Assembly (NCBI GenBank): GCA_030066595.1
Contig: JASJBI010000037.1
Location: 1-64,000 of the forward strand
Reading direction: 5' to 3'
DNA from: Alphaproteobacteria bacterium
GTDB taxonomy: Bacteria; Pseudomonadota; Alphaproteobacteria; JAJFFI01
Length of the DNA stretch: 64,000 bases
Part shown: in pieces, positions 7,872 through 18,686 of the stretch
How positions within the stretch are numbered: the first letter of the stretch is position 1
Layout: each line of letters starts with the position of its first letter
Made by a program: the position numbers and the translations under genes
The notes under the pieces: generated by a model
The model's database searches: none
Told to the model about the DNA's origin: nothing
Seen by the model: the letters and a program-made list of their open reading frames with translations, nothing else

Positions 7872-9527
7872 TCAGAGCCGTGTCACGTGCACATCCGTCA
7901 CCGGACGCTTGGCGAAGCGGACGTTGATCACCCGCCGCAGCGCCAGCCGTGCCGCCTCGCGGATGTCTTCGTCTTCGCGCCGCGCCGCCGGCCGCAGTTC
8001 GGCCACGGCGACCTCGATGGCCGCCGCCCCGGCCTGCTGCAGGGCCTCTGTTTCCTCCTCGGGGAAGCCCCGATAGGCCACGCTGGGGGCCGTCACCAGC
8101 GCGCCCGCGCCGTCGACCACCAGGCTGGCGCTCGCCGTGCCGTTATACATGATCCGCCGTCTGACGCGCACCGCCTCGCTGTCGAGGGAGAGCAGCAGAT
8201 CGCCCTCGACGCCCAGGCGGCCCGTGGGCAGATGATCGACGACCTTGGCCGGCCCGGGCGCCAACCGCACCAGACCGCCATTCTCGACGACGACCGTTTC
8301 GCCCACCTGGCAGGCGCGGGCAAGCTGTTCGTGCGCGTGGAGATGGCGCAGCTCGCCGTGCACCGGAACCGCGATCTGCGGACGCACCCACTGATACATC
8401 CGGGTCAGCTCGTCCCGGGCGGGATGCCCGGACACGTGCACGAAGTGATCCCTCTCGGTGATCACCTCGACCCCCTGCCGGACCAGATCGTTCTGCAGCC
8501 GGAAGATGGCCTTTTCGTTCCCGGGGATGATCCGCGAGGAAAAGATCACCACGTCGCCGGGGTCGAGCGACAGGCTCGCATGGCTGTTTTCGGCGATCCG
8601 GGTCAGTGCCGCGCGCGGCTCGCCCTGGCTGCCGGTGCAGGCGACCACCAGCTTGTCCGGCGGCACCGAACGGATCTCCTCCTCCGGTAGAAAGGGGCGC
8701 ACGCCCTTGAGATAGCCGCTGGCCCGTGCCGCGTCATGCATGCGCCAGAGCGACCGGCCCACCAGCGAGGCGTAGCGGCCATGGGCTTCGGCGACCGCGG
8801 CCACGGTTTCGAGCCGCGCCACGTTGCTCGCGAAGCTGGCGATGGCGATGCGCCCCTCCCAGCCCTGGGCCAGCTCGATCAGGCTCTCGCGCAGATCAGC
8901 TTCGGAGCCGGAGGCTCCCTCGGTCAGCGCATTGGTCGAATCGCAGACCATGGCTAGCACGCCCTCGGCGCCCAATGCCCGCAGGGCCGCTTCATCGACG
9001 GTCTCGCCCACCAGCGGGTCGGGATCCAGCTTCCAGTCGCCGGTGTGCATGACCGTGCCCAGCGGCGTGCGGATGACCACGGCGTTGGGCTCCGGGATCG
9101 AATGGGTCAGGGTCACCAGCTCCAGATCGAAGGGCCCGACCGCAAAGCGCCCGCCCAGGGGCACCTCGGTTATCGGCACGTCGTCGACCAGATCGAACTC
9201 CTCGAGCTTGCGCCTCAGCACCCAGGCGGTGAAAGGCGTGGCATAGACCGGGCAGCGCAATTGCGGCCAGAGATGCGGGACCGCGCCGAGGTGGTCTTCA
9301 TGGGCGTGGGTCAGCACCAGGCCGACGAGCTGGTCCCGGCGCTCCACGATGAAGCCGGGATCGGGCACGATGACCTCGATCCCCGGGGTCGCGTCGTCGC
9401 CGAACATGACCCCGAGATCGATCATCAGCCACTGGTCGCGGCAACCGTACAGGTTGAGGTTGATGCCGATCTCGCCGGCGCCCCCGAGCGGCAGGAACAG
9501 GAGCTCGTCCTGGGCCATTTCGCTCAT
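7872..9527 (-). CDS. rnj: Ribonuclease J
   Basis: The chosen start gives 551 residues beginning [20 protein letters not shown]. The metallo-beta-lactamase motif [12 protein letters not shown] (about 73-84) carries the zinc ligands, and a beta-CASP domain follows. SGHPARDEL and [10 protein letters not shown] are typical RNase J motifs. The enzyme combines 5'-3' exonuclease and endonuclease activity in RNA maturation and decay. The start overlaps coaX by 4 bp (ATGA); an in-frame extension upstream is only the antisense shadow of coaX. The position after coaX and before mce is conserved in the class. Confidence 0.95.
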   Translation of the reverse strand: MSEMAQDELLFLPLGGAGEIGINLNLYGCRDQWLMIDLGVMFGDDATPGIEVIVPDPGFIVERRDQLVGLVLTHAHEDHLGAVPHLWPQLRCPVYATPFTAWVLRRKLEEFDLVDDVPITEVPLGGRFAVGPFDLELVTLTHSIPEPNAVVIRTPLGTVMHTGDWKLDPDPLVGETVDEAALRALGAEGVLAMVCDSTNALTEGASGSEADLRESLIELAQGWEGRIAIASFASNVARLETVAAVAEAHGRYASLVGRSLWRMHDAARASGYLKGVRPFLPEEEIRSVPPDKLVVACTGSQGEPRAALTRIAENSHASLSLDPGDVVIFSSRIIPGNEKAIFRLQNDLVRQGVEVITERDHFVHVSGHPARDELTRMYQWVRPQIAVPVHGELRHLHAHEQLARACQVGETVVVENGGLVRLAPGPAKVVDHLPTGRLGVEGDLLLSLDSEAVRVRRRIMYNGTASASLVVDGAGALVTAPSVAYRGFPEEETEALQQAGAAAIEVAVAELRPAARREDEDIREAARLALRRVINVRFAKRPVTDVHVTRL

Positions 9528-10297
9528 GGCCCAGCGTTGCGGCGATGGATCGCAAGCAGGCCCCTGAGCGTGAGGTCCGAATCGAGGTGTTCGATCGCCG
9601 GCGTGGCGTCGGCAAAGAGCGGCGCCAGGCCGCCGGTCGCGATCACCGTCATCTCGGCGCCGAACTCGTCGCGAATCCGTTCGACCAGCCCCTCGATCAG
9701 CCCGACATAACCCCAGAAGATTCCCGACTGCATGGCCGAGACCGTGCCGCGGCCGATCACCTTGGCCGGCCGCTCGATGGCCACCCGGGGCAGCTTGGCG
9801 GCCGCTGCGTCCAACGCCTCGAGCGAGAGGTTGATCCCCGGGGCGATGACGCCGCCGAAGTAGTTGCCGTCGCCGTCGACCACGTCGAAGGTTGTGGCCG
9901 TGCCGAAGTCGATGATGATCAGCGGTCCCGGAAAGCGCGTGCGCGCGCCCACCGTGTTGACCAGGCGGTCCGCGCCGACCTCGGCCGGGTTGTCGACCAG
10001 CACCCGAATGCCGAGATCGACGCCGGGTGCGCCGATCAGGACCGGCTCGCAAGAAAAATACTGACGGCACAGGCTGCGCAGCGGGTGGTCCGCCTTCGGC
10101 ACCACACTGGCGATGATGGCGGCGTCGATATCGTCCCGAGTGAGCCCACTCAGCCCCATAAGCTGGCTGAGCCAGACGGCGTACTCGTCGGCGGTGCGGT
10201 TGGCGTTGGTCGCGCTGCGCCATTCGCCGCGCCGGTCGTCGCCGTCATAGATGGCAAAGACCACGTTGGTGTTGCCGGAATCGATTGCCAAAAGCAT
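9524..10297 (-). CDS. coaX: Type III pantothenate kinase
   Basis: The protein has 257 residues and catalyses the first step of coenzyme A synthesis, phosphorylation of pantothenate. ASKHA-fold motifs are visible: the phosphate loop DSGNTN (residues 6-11), GADRLVN near 103, [11 protein letters not shown] near 118 and GGLAPLF near 228. Type III enzymes are not feedback-inhibited by CoA. It lies 6 bp after birA and overlaps rnj by 4 bp. Confidence 0.95.
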   Translation of the reverse strand: MLLAIDSGNTNVVFAIYDGDDRRGEWRSATNANRTADEYAVWLSQLMGLSGLTRDDIDAAIIASVVPKADHPLRSLCRQYFSCEPVLIGAPGVDLGIRVLVDNPAEVGADRLVNTVGARTRFPGPLIIIDFGTATTFDVVDGDGNYFGGVIAPGINLSLEALDAAAAKLPRVAIERPAKVIGRGTVSAMQSGIFWGYVGLIEGLVERIRDEFGAEMTVIATGGLAPLFADATPAIEHLDSDLTLRGLLAIHRRNAGP

Positions 10298-10303
10298 TCG
10301 GCC

Positions 10304-11098
10304 CTACCCTCCGCTCGCCGCGACCTCGCCCAGGCTCAGGCTCAGCCGTTGCCCGTCCGCCCGATCGAGGACCAGCGCGCCGTCATCGTCGATCCCGGCG
10401 AACCGGCCCGATATCGGACCCTCCGGCCCGCGCAGCTCGATCTCCCGTCCGAGCCGGTGGGCGCGGTCCAACCAGGCGCCGCGCACAGGCGCAAAGCCCT
10501 CGCCGACCCAGCGGGCGCGCCAGGCGGCAAACCGCTCTACCACCGCAGAAAGCATCTGCCCAGCGTCCAGAGGGGGTCCCTCTCGCGACGCGGCAACGCT
10601 GGTGGCCCCGTAGCTGGCGCCGTCGGGGTGGCTCACCAGGTTGATCCCGATACCGACGACCAGCCATTCGATTGCGGCCTTGCTCGCGCCCATCGCGGAT
10701 TCGAGCAAAATGCCGCCGACCTTGGCCCCGTCCAGCAGCACGTCATTGGGCCATTTCAGCGTGATCGGGACGTCCCCCGCAACCCATGGTTCCAGCGCCT
10801 CGGCCACCGCCAGCGCCGCGGCGAAGCCGAGCTGGGGGGCGGTCTTGGGATCGCAGCCCGGCCGCAACAGCAGCGATAGATACAGATTGCCCGGTGGCGA
10901 GACCCAGTCTCGGCCCCGCCGCCCCCGCCCGGCCGACTGGGCCTCGGCCCACACCACCGTTCCGTCCGGGGCGCCGTCGAAGGCCAAGCGCTTGGCTTCG
11001 TCGTTGCTGCTGGTCACCGTTCCCATCGCCACCAGGCGATGGCCGGCTGGCAGGGAGGGCATCGAAGCGGAGATCGGGCGCACTCTCGCGACGGCCAA
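10304..11098 (-). CDS. birA: Biotin--[acetyl-CoA-carboxylase] ligase
   Basis: The protein has 264 residues and should attach biotin to the carrier domain of carboxylases. The family ATP/biotin site GRGRRGRDW is present near residue 58, followed by NLYLSLLLRP and KWPNDVLLDG. No N-terminal helix-turn-helix is present, so it is the non-regulatory (class I) form that does not act as a biotin repressor. It starts 4 bp after the nuoN stop codon, extending the nuo transcription unit into cofactor and RNA metabolism. Confidence 0.95.
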   Translation of the reverse strand: MAVARVRPISASMPSLPAGHRLVAMGTVTSSNDEAKRLAFDGAPDGTVVWAEAQSAGRGRRGRDWVSPPGNLYLSLLLRPGCDPKTAPQLGFAAALAVAEALEPWVAGDVPITLKWPNDVLLDGAKVGGILLESAMGASKAAIEWLVVGIGINLVSHPDGASYGATSVAASREGPPLDAGQMLSAVVERFAAWRARWVGEGFAPVRGAWLDRAHRLGREIELRGPEGPISGRFAGIDDDGALVLDRADGQRLSLSLGEVAASGG

Positions 11099-11102
11099 GG
11101 GC

Positions 11103-12563
11103 TCAGGCAGCGAACAGAGCCCGAACGGCCGCCTCGGCCGCGGCGAGCAGCGGGCCGGGCCACAGGAAGAACAGCAGGATCATCAGGCCGGTCACGGTCT
11201 GTACGGCCACCATCTCGCGGCCGACCGGCCGGTCAAAGCTGCCCACCGGCTCGTCGAAGTACATCACCTTGACGATCCGGACGTAGTAAAAGGCGGCCAC
11301 CACGCTGGCCAGTACACCGATGATCGCGAGCGCATAGAGGCCCGCATTGAGCGCGGCGAGGAACACGTAGAGCTTGCCGAAGAAGCCGGCCAGCGGCGGA
11401 ATGCCCGCCATGGAGAACATGAAGATGGCCAGCACCAGGGCCATGCCCGGACTGGTCTTGGCCAGGCCCTTGAGGTCGTCGATGCCCTCGACCATGCGCC
11501 CGCCGTTGCGCATACAGAGGATGCAGCAGAACGTGCCGATCACCATGACCAGATAGATCGCCATGTAGATCAGCACCGCGCGCACGCCCGCCTCGTTCGC
11601 CGCGGCAAGCCCGACCAGTGCGTAGCCGATGTGGCCGATGCCGCTGTAGGCCATCAGGCGTTTGATGTTGGTCTGGTTGATCGCGGCGAAGGCGGCGAGC
11701 AGCATGGACCCGATCGACAGCGCCACCACGACCTGCTGCCATTCGCCGGCGAGACCCTGGAACGGTCCGATCAGCACGCGCAGCAGCAAGGCGACGGCGG
11801 CGAGCTTGGGGGCCGCCGCGAAAAAGGCCGTGACCGGGGTGGGCGCGCCCTCGTAGACGTCGGGCGTCCACATGTGGAACGGAAAGGCGGAGACCTTGAA
11901 GGCGAGCCCGACCATCAGGAAGACGAGTCCGACGACCAGGCCGACGGATGGCGTGACGTCCGCCTCGCCGGCGAACACCGCCGCGATGTCGCTGAAGTTG
12001 GTGGTGCCGAGGAAGCCGTAGATCAGCGAGCAGCCGTACAACAGCATGCCAGACGAGAGCGCGCCCAGGACGAAGTATTTGAGCCCGGCCTCGGTCGAGC
12101 GCAGCGAGTCCCGGTGGAAGGCGGCGACGACGTAGAGCGCCAGGCTCTGCAGCTCCAGCCCCATATAGAGCGCGATCAGATCGTTCGCCGAAATCATCAT
12201 CATCATGCCCAGGGTCGCGAGCACCACCAGGATCGGATACTCGAAGCGGGCAATCTGCTCGCGCTCGTTGAAGCCCAAGGACATGATCAGCGTGACCGCC
12301 GAGGCGGCCAGCACCAGCACCTTCATGAACACGCCGAAGCTGTCGGTCACGAACAGGTCGGACAGCAGCACGAGCCGGCTCTCCCCCGGCGCCACGGACA
12401 GCACCAAGAGCGCCGCCATCAGCAAGGTGGCCACGGACAGCCAGGTGATCAGCCGTGCACTGCGCTCGCCCAGAAACACCCCGCCCATCAACAGCAGCAT
12501 GGCCGCGCAGGCCATGAAGATCTCGGGCGCCGCCATGGACAAGAATCCGATTTCGGCCGGCAT
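11103..12563 (-). CDS. nuoN: NADH-quinone oxidoreductase subunit N
   Basis: A 486-residue antiporter-like membrane subunit of complex I with about 14 helices. Family stretches such as [19 protein letters not shown] and [17 protein letters not shown] carry the Lys residues used in proton translocation. It is the last nuo gene, 9 bp after nuoM and 4 bp before birA. The length is normal for the family. Confidence 0.97.
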   Translation of the reverse strand: MPAEIGFLSMAAPEIFMACAAMLLLMGGVFLGERSARLITWLSVATLLMAALLVLSVAPGESRLVLLSDLFVTDSFGVFMKVLVLAASAVTLIMSLGFNEREQIARFEYPILVVLATLGMMMMISANDLIALYMGLELQSLALYVVAAFHRDSLRSTEAGLKYFVLGALSSGMLLYGCSLIYGFLGTTNFSDIAAVFAGEADVTPSVGLVVGLVFLMVGLAFKVSAFPFHMWTPDVYEGAPTPVTAFFAAAPKLAAVALLLRVLIGPFQGLAGEWQQVVVALSIGSMLLAAFAAINQTNIKRLMAYSGIGHIGYALVGLAAANEAGVRAVLIYMAIYLVMVIGTFCCILCMRNGGRMVEGIDDLKGLAKTSPGMALVLAIFMFSMAGIPPLAGFFGKLYVFLAALNAGLYALAIIGVLASVVAAFYYVRIVKVMYFDEPVGSFDRPVGREMVAVQTVTGLMILLFFLWPGPLLAAAEAAVRALFAA

Positions 12564-12572
12564 GCGCGCCTC

Positions 12573-14087
12573 CTACTCCGCCACCATGGCGAGGCGTTCG
12601 GCCGAGGCCAGTGACGCCTGGTAGTTATCCAACAGGTTCTGGACCGAGGCGTGCATCACGTCCAGGAACGAGGACGGATAAACGCCCATCCAGATCACCA
12701 CCAGGATCAGCGGCGCGAACACCGCGACCTCGCGCGGGCTGAGATCGAGGATGTTCATCAACTGCTTCTTGGTCAGCTCGCCGAAGATCACCCGCCGGTA
12801 GAGCCACAGCATGTAGGCCGCCCCCAGCACCAAGCCCGTGGCCATGAGGGTTGCGAGCCAGGTATTGGCCTGGAAGGCGCCGGCCAGGACCAGGAACTCG
12901 CCCACGAACCCGCTGGTCCCGGGCAGGCCCACGGAGGCCAGCATGAACAGCATGAAGACGGCGGCGTAGACCGGCATGCGATGGACCAGACCGCCATAGG
13001 TCGCGATCTCGCGCGAGTGGATACGGTCGTAGACCACCCCGACGATCAGGAACAGGGCGGCGGACACCACGCCGTGGCTCAGCATTTGTATGATCGCGCC
13101 CTCGACGCCTTGGACGGTGAGCGTGAAGATGCCGGCCGTGACAAAGCCCATATGCGCCACTGACGAGTAGGCGATGAGCTTTTTCATGTCCTCCTGCGCC
13201 AGCGCCACCAGCGAGGTGTAGATGACCGCGACGACGCTGAGCGCGAACACCAGCGGCGTGAAGAACTCGCTCGCCACAGGCATCATCGGCAGGGAGAACC
13301 GCAGGAACCCGTAGCCGCCGAACTTCAGCAGCACGCCGGCCAGGATCACCGATCCCGCGGTCGGGGCCTCCACATGGGCGTCCGGCAGCCAGGTGTGCAC
13401 CGGCCACATGGGCACTTTGACCGCGAAGGAGGCAAAGAAGGCGAGCCACAGCCAGGTCTGCAGTTCGGGCGGGAACTCGTAGGCCATCAGCGTCGGAATG
13501 TCCGTGGTGCCGACCGTCAGGCCCATGGTCAGGATGGCCAGCAGCATCAGCACCGATCCGGCCAGCGTGAACAGGAAGAACTTGAAGGCGGAATAGACCC
13601 GCCGCGGGCCGCCCCACACCCCGATGATCAGGAACATCGGGATCAGGACGCCCTCGAAGAAGATGTAGAAGGCGACCAGGTCCAGGGCGCAGAAGGTCCC
13701 GACCAGGAAGGTCTCCATGGCCAGGAAGGCGATCATGTACTCCCGCACACGCTCCTGCACCGCCTCCCAGGCGGACAGGATGCAGACCGGCGTCAACAGG
13801 GTGGACAGGATCACGAACAGCATGGAAATGCCGTCGACGCCCATATGGTAGGACACGCCCAGCGCCGGGAACCAGACATGCTGCTCGACGAACTGGAATT
13901 CGGCCGTGCCCGGGGTGAAGTTGATCCAGATGAGCAGCGACAGGGCCAGCGTGATCAGCGAGGTCCAGAGCGCGACGCTCCGCGCGTTGCGATCCACGAC
14001 TTGCTTTTCGCCGCGAATGAACAGGATGAAGACTGCCCCGACGAGCGGCAGGAACGTGGTCAGCGACAGGATCGGCCAGCCTTCCAT
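12573..14087 (-). CDS. nuoM: NADH-quinone oxidoreductase subunit M
   Basis: A 504-residue antiporter-like proton-pumping membrane subunit of complex I. Recognisable stretches are [19 protein letters not shown] as encoded around 13340-13400 (here [11 protein letters not shown]) and [15 protein letters not shown], with the conserved Glu in helix 5 ([13 protein letters not shown]) and Lys in the middle helices. It starts 3 bp after nuoL ends. The length is normal. Confidence 0.97.
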   Translation of the reverse strand: MEGWPILSLTTFLPLVGAVFILFIRGEKQVVDRNARSVALWTSLITLALSLLIWINFTPGTAEFQFVEQHVWFPALGVSYHMGVDGISMLFVILSTLLTPVCILSAWEAVQERVREYMIAFLAMETFLVGTFCALDLVAFYIFFEGVLIPMFLIIGVWGGPRRVYSAFKFFLFTLAGSVLMLLAILTMGLTVGTTDIPTLMAYEFPPELQTWLWLAFFASFAVKVPMWPVHTWLPDAHVEAPTAGSVILAGVLLKFGGYGFLRFSLPMMPVASEFFTPLVFALSVVAVIYTSLVALAQEDMKKLIAYSSVAHMGFVTAGIFTLTVQGVEGAIIQMLSHGVVSAALFLIVGVVYDRIHSREIATYGGLVHRMPVYAAVFMLFMLASVGLPGTSGFVGEFLVLAGAFQANTWLATLMATGLVLGAAYMLWLYRRVIFGELTKKQLMNILDLSPREVAVFAPLILVVIWMGVYPSSFLDVMHASVQNLLDNYQASLASAERLAMVAE

Positions 14088-14090
14088 GGA

Positions 14091-16022
14091 TCAGCCCACC
14101 CGCGCCAACAGATACCAAGTCACGATCGCCGCCACCCCGATCAAGATCGCGAACGCGTAGTGGTAGAGATAGCCGGTCTGCAGCCGGCTTATTCGGCGCG
14201 CCAGGTTGAGCGTGGCCGCCGCCATGCCGTCGGGACCGACCCCGTCGATCAAGGCGCCGTCCCCGGCCTTCCAGAAGCCGCGCCCGATATAGTGCGCCGG
14301 CCGCACGAATATCGCGTCGAACAGCTCGTCGAAATACCACTTGTTCAGGAGGAACCGGTACACACCCGGCAGCAGTCCGGCCAGCGCCGCGGGAATGCCC
14401 CGGGTCCAGAGATACAGGACCGTGGCAAGAAGGATGCCGGCTATGCCCAGCACGATCGGCAGGAGCTTGACCCACGTGGGCACATGATGGGCCGCCTCGA
14501 GCGCGCCGTGCACCGGCAGGATCAACAGGGAGTCGCGCCAGAAGGCCTCGAGCCCCTCGCCCACGAAGTTCGATTGCGCCAGGAAGCCCGCGCCGATCGC
14601 GCCCGCCGCCAGCACGATCAGCGGCACCAGCATGACCGGCGGCGACTCGTGCACATGCGACATGACCTCTTCGCTGGCCCGCGGCGTGCCGTGGAAGGTC
14701 ATGTAGATCAGCCGCCAGGAGTAGAACGCCGTCATGAAGGCCGCGCCCACGCCGAGCCAGAAGGCGTACTGGCCGACCGCCGTGTGCGCGCCCCAGGCCG
14801 ACTCGATGATGATGTCCTTGGAGTAGTAGCCGGCGAAGAACGGCACGCCGGCCAGCGCCAGGCTGCCGATCCACATATAGGCATAGGTGAACGGGATCTT
14901 GCGCCAGATCCCGCCCATCTTGCGCATGTCCTGCTCGTCGGACATGGCGTGGATCACCGAGCCCGAGCCCAGGAACAAGAGCGCCTTGAAGAAGGCGTGC
15001 GTCATCAGATGGAAGATCGCGGCGGGATAGGCGGACACGCCCGCGGCGAAGAACATGTAGCCGAGCTGGCTGCAGGTGGAATAGGCGATCACCCGCTTGA
15101 TGTCGTTCTGGGTGAGCGCCACCGTGGCCGCGAAGAAGGCGGTCGAGGCGCCCACCACGGCGACGATCATCAGCGCCACCGGCGCATACTCGAAGATCGG
15201 CGACAGGCGGCAGACCATGAACACGCCCGCCGTGACCATGGTCGCGGCATGGATCAGCGCCGAGACCGGCGTCGGACCCTCCATGGCGTCGGGCAGCCAG
15301 GTGTGCAGCGGCACCTGCGCCGATTTGCCCATGGCGCCAATGAACAGCAGGATGCAGAGCGTGGTCAGCACGTCGAGCTCCATGCCCAGGAACTCGAAGG
15401 TCTCGCCCGCCTTGTCCGGGGCCGCAGCGAAGATCTCGGTCAGCACGATGCTGTCGAACACGAAGAACACGCCGACGATGCCCAGGGCGAAACCGAAATC
15501 GCCCACCCGGTTGACGATGAATGCCTTGATCGCGGCGGCGTTGGCCGACGGTCGGTCGTACCAGAAGCCGATCAGGAGATAGGAGCAGAGCCCGACCCCT
15601 TCCCAGCCGAAGAACATCTGCAGCAGGTTGTCGCTGGTCACCAGCATCAGCATGGCGAAGGTGAACATGCTGAGATAGGTGAAGAAGCGCGGGATGCCCG
15701 GGTCGTGGTGCATGTAGCCCACGGAATAGACGTGGATCACGGCCGAGACGACGTTGACCACGAAGACCATCACCGCGGTCAACGTGTCGAAATGCAGCGC
15801 CCAGGACACCTCGAGCGCGCCCGAATCGATCCAGGTGAAGATCTCGACGCGGCGCTCGTTGCCGAGGATGGCGACGTCGTAGAAGATGTAGATCGACAGG
15901 AGACCCGCGAGCACCATGAAGCCGCAGGTCACCCACTGGGCGCCCCGGTCCTTGAGCCAGCGCCCGCCAAGACCGGCAATCAGGGCGCCGAAGAACGGCA
16001 GGAAGATGGCGGCCGAGAACAT
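14091..16022 (-). CDS. nuoL: NADH-quinone oxidoreductase subunit L
   Basis: At 643 residues this is the largest antiporter-like subunit of complex I, ending in the long lateral amphipathic helix that runs along the membrane arm. Family motifs include LLIGFWYDRPSANAAAIKAF, GPTPVSALIHAATMVTAG and DIKRVIAYSTCSQLGYM. It starts 7 bp after nuoK and ends 3 bp before nuoM. Confidence 0.97.
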   Translation of the reverse strand: MFSAAIFLPFFGALIAGLGGRWLKDRGAQWVTCGFMVLAGLLSIYIFYDVAILGNERRVEIFTWIDSGALEVSWALHFDTLTAVMVFVVNVVSAVIHVYSVGYMHHDPGIPRFFTYLSMFTFAMLMLVTSDNLLQMFFGWEGVGLCSYLLIGFWYDRPSANAAAIKAFIVNRVGDFGFALGIVGVFFVFDSIVLTEIFAAAPDKAGETFEFLGMELDVLTTLCILLFIGAMGKSAQVPLHTWLPDAMEGPTPVSALIHAATMVTAGVFMVCRLSPIFEYAPVALMIVAVVGASTAFFAATVALTQNDIKRVIAYSTCSQLGYMFFAAGVSAYPAAIFHLMTHAFFKALLFLGSGSVIHAMSDEQDMRKMGGIWRKIPFTYAYMWIGSLALAGVPFFAGYYSKDIIIESAWGAHTAVGQYAFWLGVGAAFMTAFYSWRLIYMTFHGTPRASEEVMSHVHESPPVMLVPLIVLAAGAIGAGFLAQSNFVGEGLEAFWRDSLLILPVHGALEAAHHVPTWVKLLPIVLGIAGILLATVLYLWTRGIPAALAGLLPGVYRFLLNKWYFDELFDAIFVRPAHYIGRGFWKAGDGALIDGVGPDGMAAATLNLARRISRLQTGYLYHYAFAILIGVAAIVTWYLLARVG

Positions 16023-16029
16023 GGCGCCG

Positions 16030-16344
16030 CTAACCCTTCATCATGTTGATGTCCTCGACCGCGATCGATCCGCGGTTGCGGAAATAGACCACCAGGATGG
16101 CGAGGCCTATGGCGGCTTCGGCCGCCGCCACGGTCAGCACGAACATGGCGAACACCTGGCCGACCAGGTCGTTGTGCAGCACCGCCGAGAACGCCACCAG
16201 GTTGATGTTGACCGCGAGCAGCATAAGCTCCACCGACATCAGGATGATGATCACGTTCTTGCGGTTGAGAAAGATGCCGAACACCCCGAGGGTGAACAGG
16301 ATCGCCGCGACGGTGAGATAGTGGGACAGCCCGATCTCGAACAT
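16030..16344 (-). CDS. nuoK: NADH-quinone oxidoreductase subunit K
   Basis: A 104-residue subunit with three membrane helices. Conserved Glu residues for proton transfer are visible in [15 protein letters not shown] and [11 protein letters not shown]. The ATG at 16344 was chosen because it overlaps the nuoJ stop (TGATG); a GTG one codon upstream is possible. It ends 7 bp before nuoL. Confidence 0.96.
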   Translation of the reverse strand: MFEIGLSHYLTVAAILFTLGVFGIFLNRKNVIIILMSVELMLLAVNINLVAFSAVLHNDLVGQVFAMFVLTVAAAEAAIGLAILVVYFRNRGSIAVEDINMMKG

Positions 16345-16958
16345 CACCCCGCTCCCCCGCTGGGGACTTTCTTGATCTCCAGCACGTCCTCGGGCCGGCG
16401 CGCGACCTGGCTTGCGATCCTTTGCCGGCGCACGTCGGGCCGGGCCCGCAAGGTCAGCACGATGGCGCCGATCATGGCGATCAGCAGGATCATGCCGGCC
16501 GCCTGAAACAGGTAGATGTACTTGGTGTAGAGCACCCGTCCCAAGGCGGCCGAATTGTGCAGCTCGGCCGGCGGCGGGATCTCGATCGCCACGTTCGCGG
16601 CGGCCTCAGGCGCGGCCACCCAGCCGCCGAAGATCAGCACCAGCTCGAGCAGCAGGATGATTCCGATCAGCGTGCCGACCGGCAGGTACTGCAGGAAACC
16701 CTGTCGCAGCTCGACGAAATTGATGTCCAGCATCATGACCACGAACAGGAACAACACGGCGACCGCGCCGACGTAGACGACCACCAGGATCATGGCCAGG
16801 AACTCGGCCCCCATGAGCACGAACAGGGCCGCCGAGTTGAAGAAGGCCAGGATCAGGAACAGGACGGAATGCACCGGATTGCGGGCGGAGATCACCATCA
16901 CCCCGGCGGCGATCGCCACCGCGGAAAACAGATAGAAGGCCAGCGCCTGAATGATCAT
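16344..16958 (-). CDS. nuoJ: NADH-quinone oxidoreductase subunit J
   Basis: A 204-residue subunit with five predicted membrane helices. The helix with [20 protein letters not shown] matches the conserved third helix that contains a pi-bulge in complex I structures. The C-terminal soluble tail has an Arg-rich segment [16 protein letters not shown]. It overlaps nuoK by one base. A 125-bp spacer separates it from nuoI upstream, larger than most gaps in this operon; I see no gene in that spacer. Confidence 0.95.
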   Translation of the reverse strand: MIIQALAFYLFSAVAIAAGVMVISARNPVHSVLFLILAFFNSAALFVLMGAEFLAMILVVVYVGAVAVLFLFVVMMLDINFVELRQGFLQYLPVGTLIGIILLLELVLIFGGWVAAPEAAANVAIEIPPPAELHNSAALGRVLYTKYIYLFQAAGMILLIAMIGAIVLTLRARPDVRRQRIASQVARRPEDVLEIKKVPSGGAG

Positions 16959-17083
16959 GCCCGCCCCCGCACAGGCCCGGCGGACCGCCCGCGTTCCTTA
17001 GAGCCTTGTTTGCTCACCCCTCATCCTCTTTCTCGCCCCAGCGCCGCTGCGCCGCCGCCCGGTATCGGCCGGCGGCGCCCGTC

Positions 17084-17572
17084 TTACCGATAGGGCGCGT
17101 CCGCCGCGATGTTGGCGATGATTTCCCCTTCCCACCGGTCCCCGTTCGCGAGCAGCTTTTCCTTGTTGTACATCAACTCTTCCCGGGTCTCGGTGGCGAA
17201 CTCGAAGTTCGGACCTTCGACGATGGCATCCACCGGACAGGCCTCCTGGCAGAAACCGCAATAGATGCATTTCGTCATGTCGATATCGTAGCGCGTGGTG
17301 CGCCGCGAACCGTCCTCGCGCGGCTCCGCCTCGATGGTGATGGCCTGCGCCGGGCAGATCGCCTCGCACAGCTTGCAGGCGATGCACCGCTCCTCGCCGT
17401 TCGGATAGCGCCGCAAGGCATGCTCGCCGCGAAACCGCGGCGACAGCGGGCCCTTCTCGTAGGGATAGTTGATCGTGACCTTGCGCTTGAACAGGTATTT
17501 GAGCGTCAGCGCCATGCCGGAGAGCAGTTCCAGCAGAAGCAGGGTGCGGGCGCTCCGGTCCAACGTCGCCAT
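17084..17572 (-). CDS. nuoI: NADH-quinone oxidoreductase subunit I
   Basis: A 162-residue peripheral-arm subunit carrying the two 4Fe-4S clusters that lead electrons to the last cluster before quinone. Both ferredoxin motifs are intact: [12 protein letters not shown] and [12 protein letters not shown]. The N-terminal segment [19 protein letters not shown] docks to the membrane. It lies 97 bp after nuoH and 125 bp before nuoJ. Confidence 0.97.
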   Translation of the reverse strand: MATLDRSARTLLLLELLSGMALTLKYLFKRKVTINYPYEKGPLSPRFRGEHALRRYPNGEERCIACKLCEAICPAQAITIEAEPREDGSRRTTRYDIDMTKCIYCGFCQEACPVDAIVEGPNFEFATETREELMYNKEKLLANGDRWEGEIIANIAADAPYR

Positions 17573-17669
17573 GGCTCAATCCTCTGTCTGGCGGGCCGCC
17601 CACGGGCCGCCGAAATCCGCCGGTACAATACGTCTCAGCCGCCGCAACACAAGCCCGTCGTCCCGCATA

Positions 17670-18686
17670 TCAGCCGAGCGACCCGGAATAGACCAACACG
17701 CCCGCCGTCAGCACCACCCAGGCCAGCGACAGCGGCAGAAACACCTTCCAGCCGAGCCGCATGAGCTGGTCATAGCGATAGCGCGGAAAGGTCGCGCGCA
17801 CCCACAGGAAACAGAACAGCACGAAGGCGACCTTGAGCGCGAACCAGACCGGCCCGGGGATCAGGGTTAGGAATCCGATCTCCGCGGGCGGCAGCCAGCC
17901 GCCGAGGAACAGCACCGTGGTCAGCCCGCTCATCAGGATCATGTTCGCGTACTCGCCCAGGAAGAACAGGGCGAACGGCATGGACGAGTACTCAACGTTG
18001 TAGCCGGCCACCAATTCTGCCTCGGCTTCCGGCAGGTCGAAGGGCGAGCGGTTGGTCTCGGCCAGGATCGAGGCGAAGAAGATCACGAACATCGGGAGGT
18101 GCGGCAGCCAGAACCAGTTCCAGAAGCCGCCGCTTTGCGCCAGAACGATGTCCGACAGATTAAGCGAGCCCGCGGTCAGCAGCACCGTGATGATGATGAA
18201 GCCGATGGCCACCTCGTAGGACACCATTTGGGCGCCGGACCGCAAGGCGCCAAGGAAGGCGTATTTGGAATTGCTCGCCCAGCCGGCCATGATGATGCCG
18301 TAGATGCCGAGCGAAGAGATCGCGAACAGGTACATGATGCCGACATTGATGTCGGCCAGCACCAGGCCGTCGCCGAAAGGCATCACGGCCCAGGCCATCA
18401 GCGACAGGGTAAAGGTCACCATGGGCGCGGCGATGAATACGATCTGATTGGCGCCCGAAGGGATCACCGTCTCCTTGAACAGGAGCTTGACCGCATCCGC
18501 CCAAGGCTGCAGCAGGCCGAAGGCGCCAACCACGTTGGGGCCTTTGCGCAGCTGCATGGCGCCGATGATCCGACGTTCGGCCAGGGTGAGATAGGCCACC
18601 GCGACCAGGAGCGGGACCACCACGACGAGGATCTGCGCCACCAGAATGATGGCGGGCAGTCCGTAGCCCTGCCAAAGCTCAACCAT
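17670..18686 (-). CDS. nuoH: NADH-quinone oxidoreductase subunit H
   Basis: A 338-residue membrane subunit that forms much of the quinone chamber, with eight or nine helices. Conserved acidic stretches are present: [18 protein letters not shown] and [16 protein letters not shown]. It overlaps the end of nuoG by 8 bp, indicating coupled translation. Confidence 0.97.
   Translation of the reverse strand: MVELWQGYGLPAIILVAQILVVVVPLLVAVAYLTLAERRIIGAMQLRKGPNVVGAFGLLQPWADAVKLLFKETVIPSGANQIVFIAAPMVTFTLSLMAWAVMPFGDGLVLADINVGIMYLFAISSLGIYGIIMAGWASNSKYAFLGALRSGAQMVSYEVAIGFIIITVLLTAGSLNLSDIVLAQSGGFWNWFWLPHLPMFVIFFASILAETNRSPFDLPEAEAELVAGYNVEYSSMPFALFFLGEYANMILMSGLTTVLFLGGWLPPAEIGFLTLIPGPVWFALKVAFVLFCFLWVRATFPRYRYDQLMRLGWKVFLPLSLAWVVLTAGVLVYSGSLG

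Noticed and set aside
13374-16049. Long plus-strand open frame of 891 codons opposite nuoM and nuoL
   Set aside because: It is an antisense shadow: extreme His/Arg/Gln/Asp content, and the opposite strand encodes well-conserved complex I subunits.
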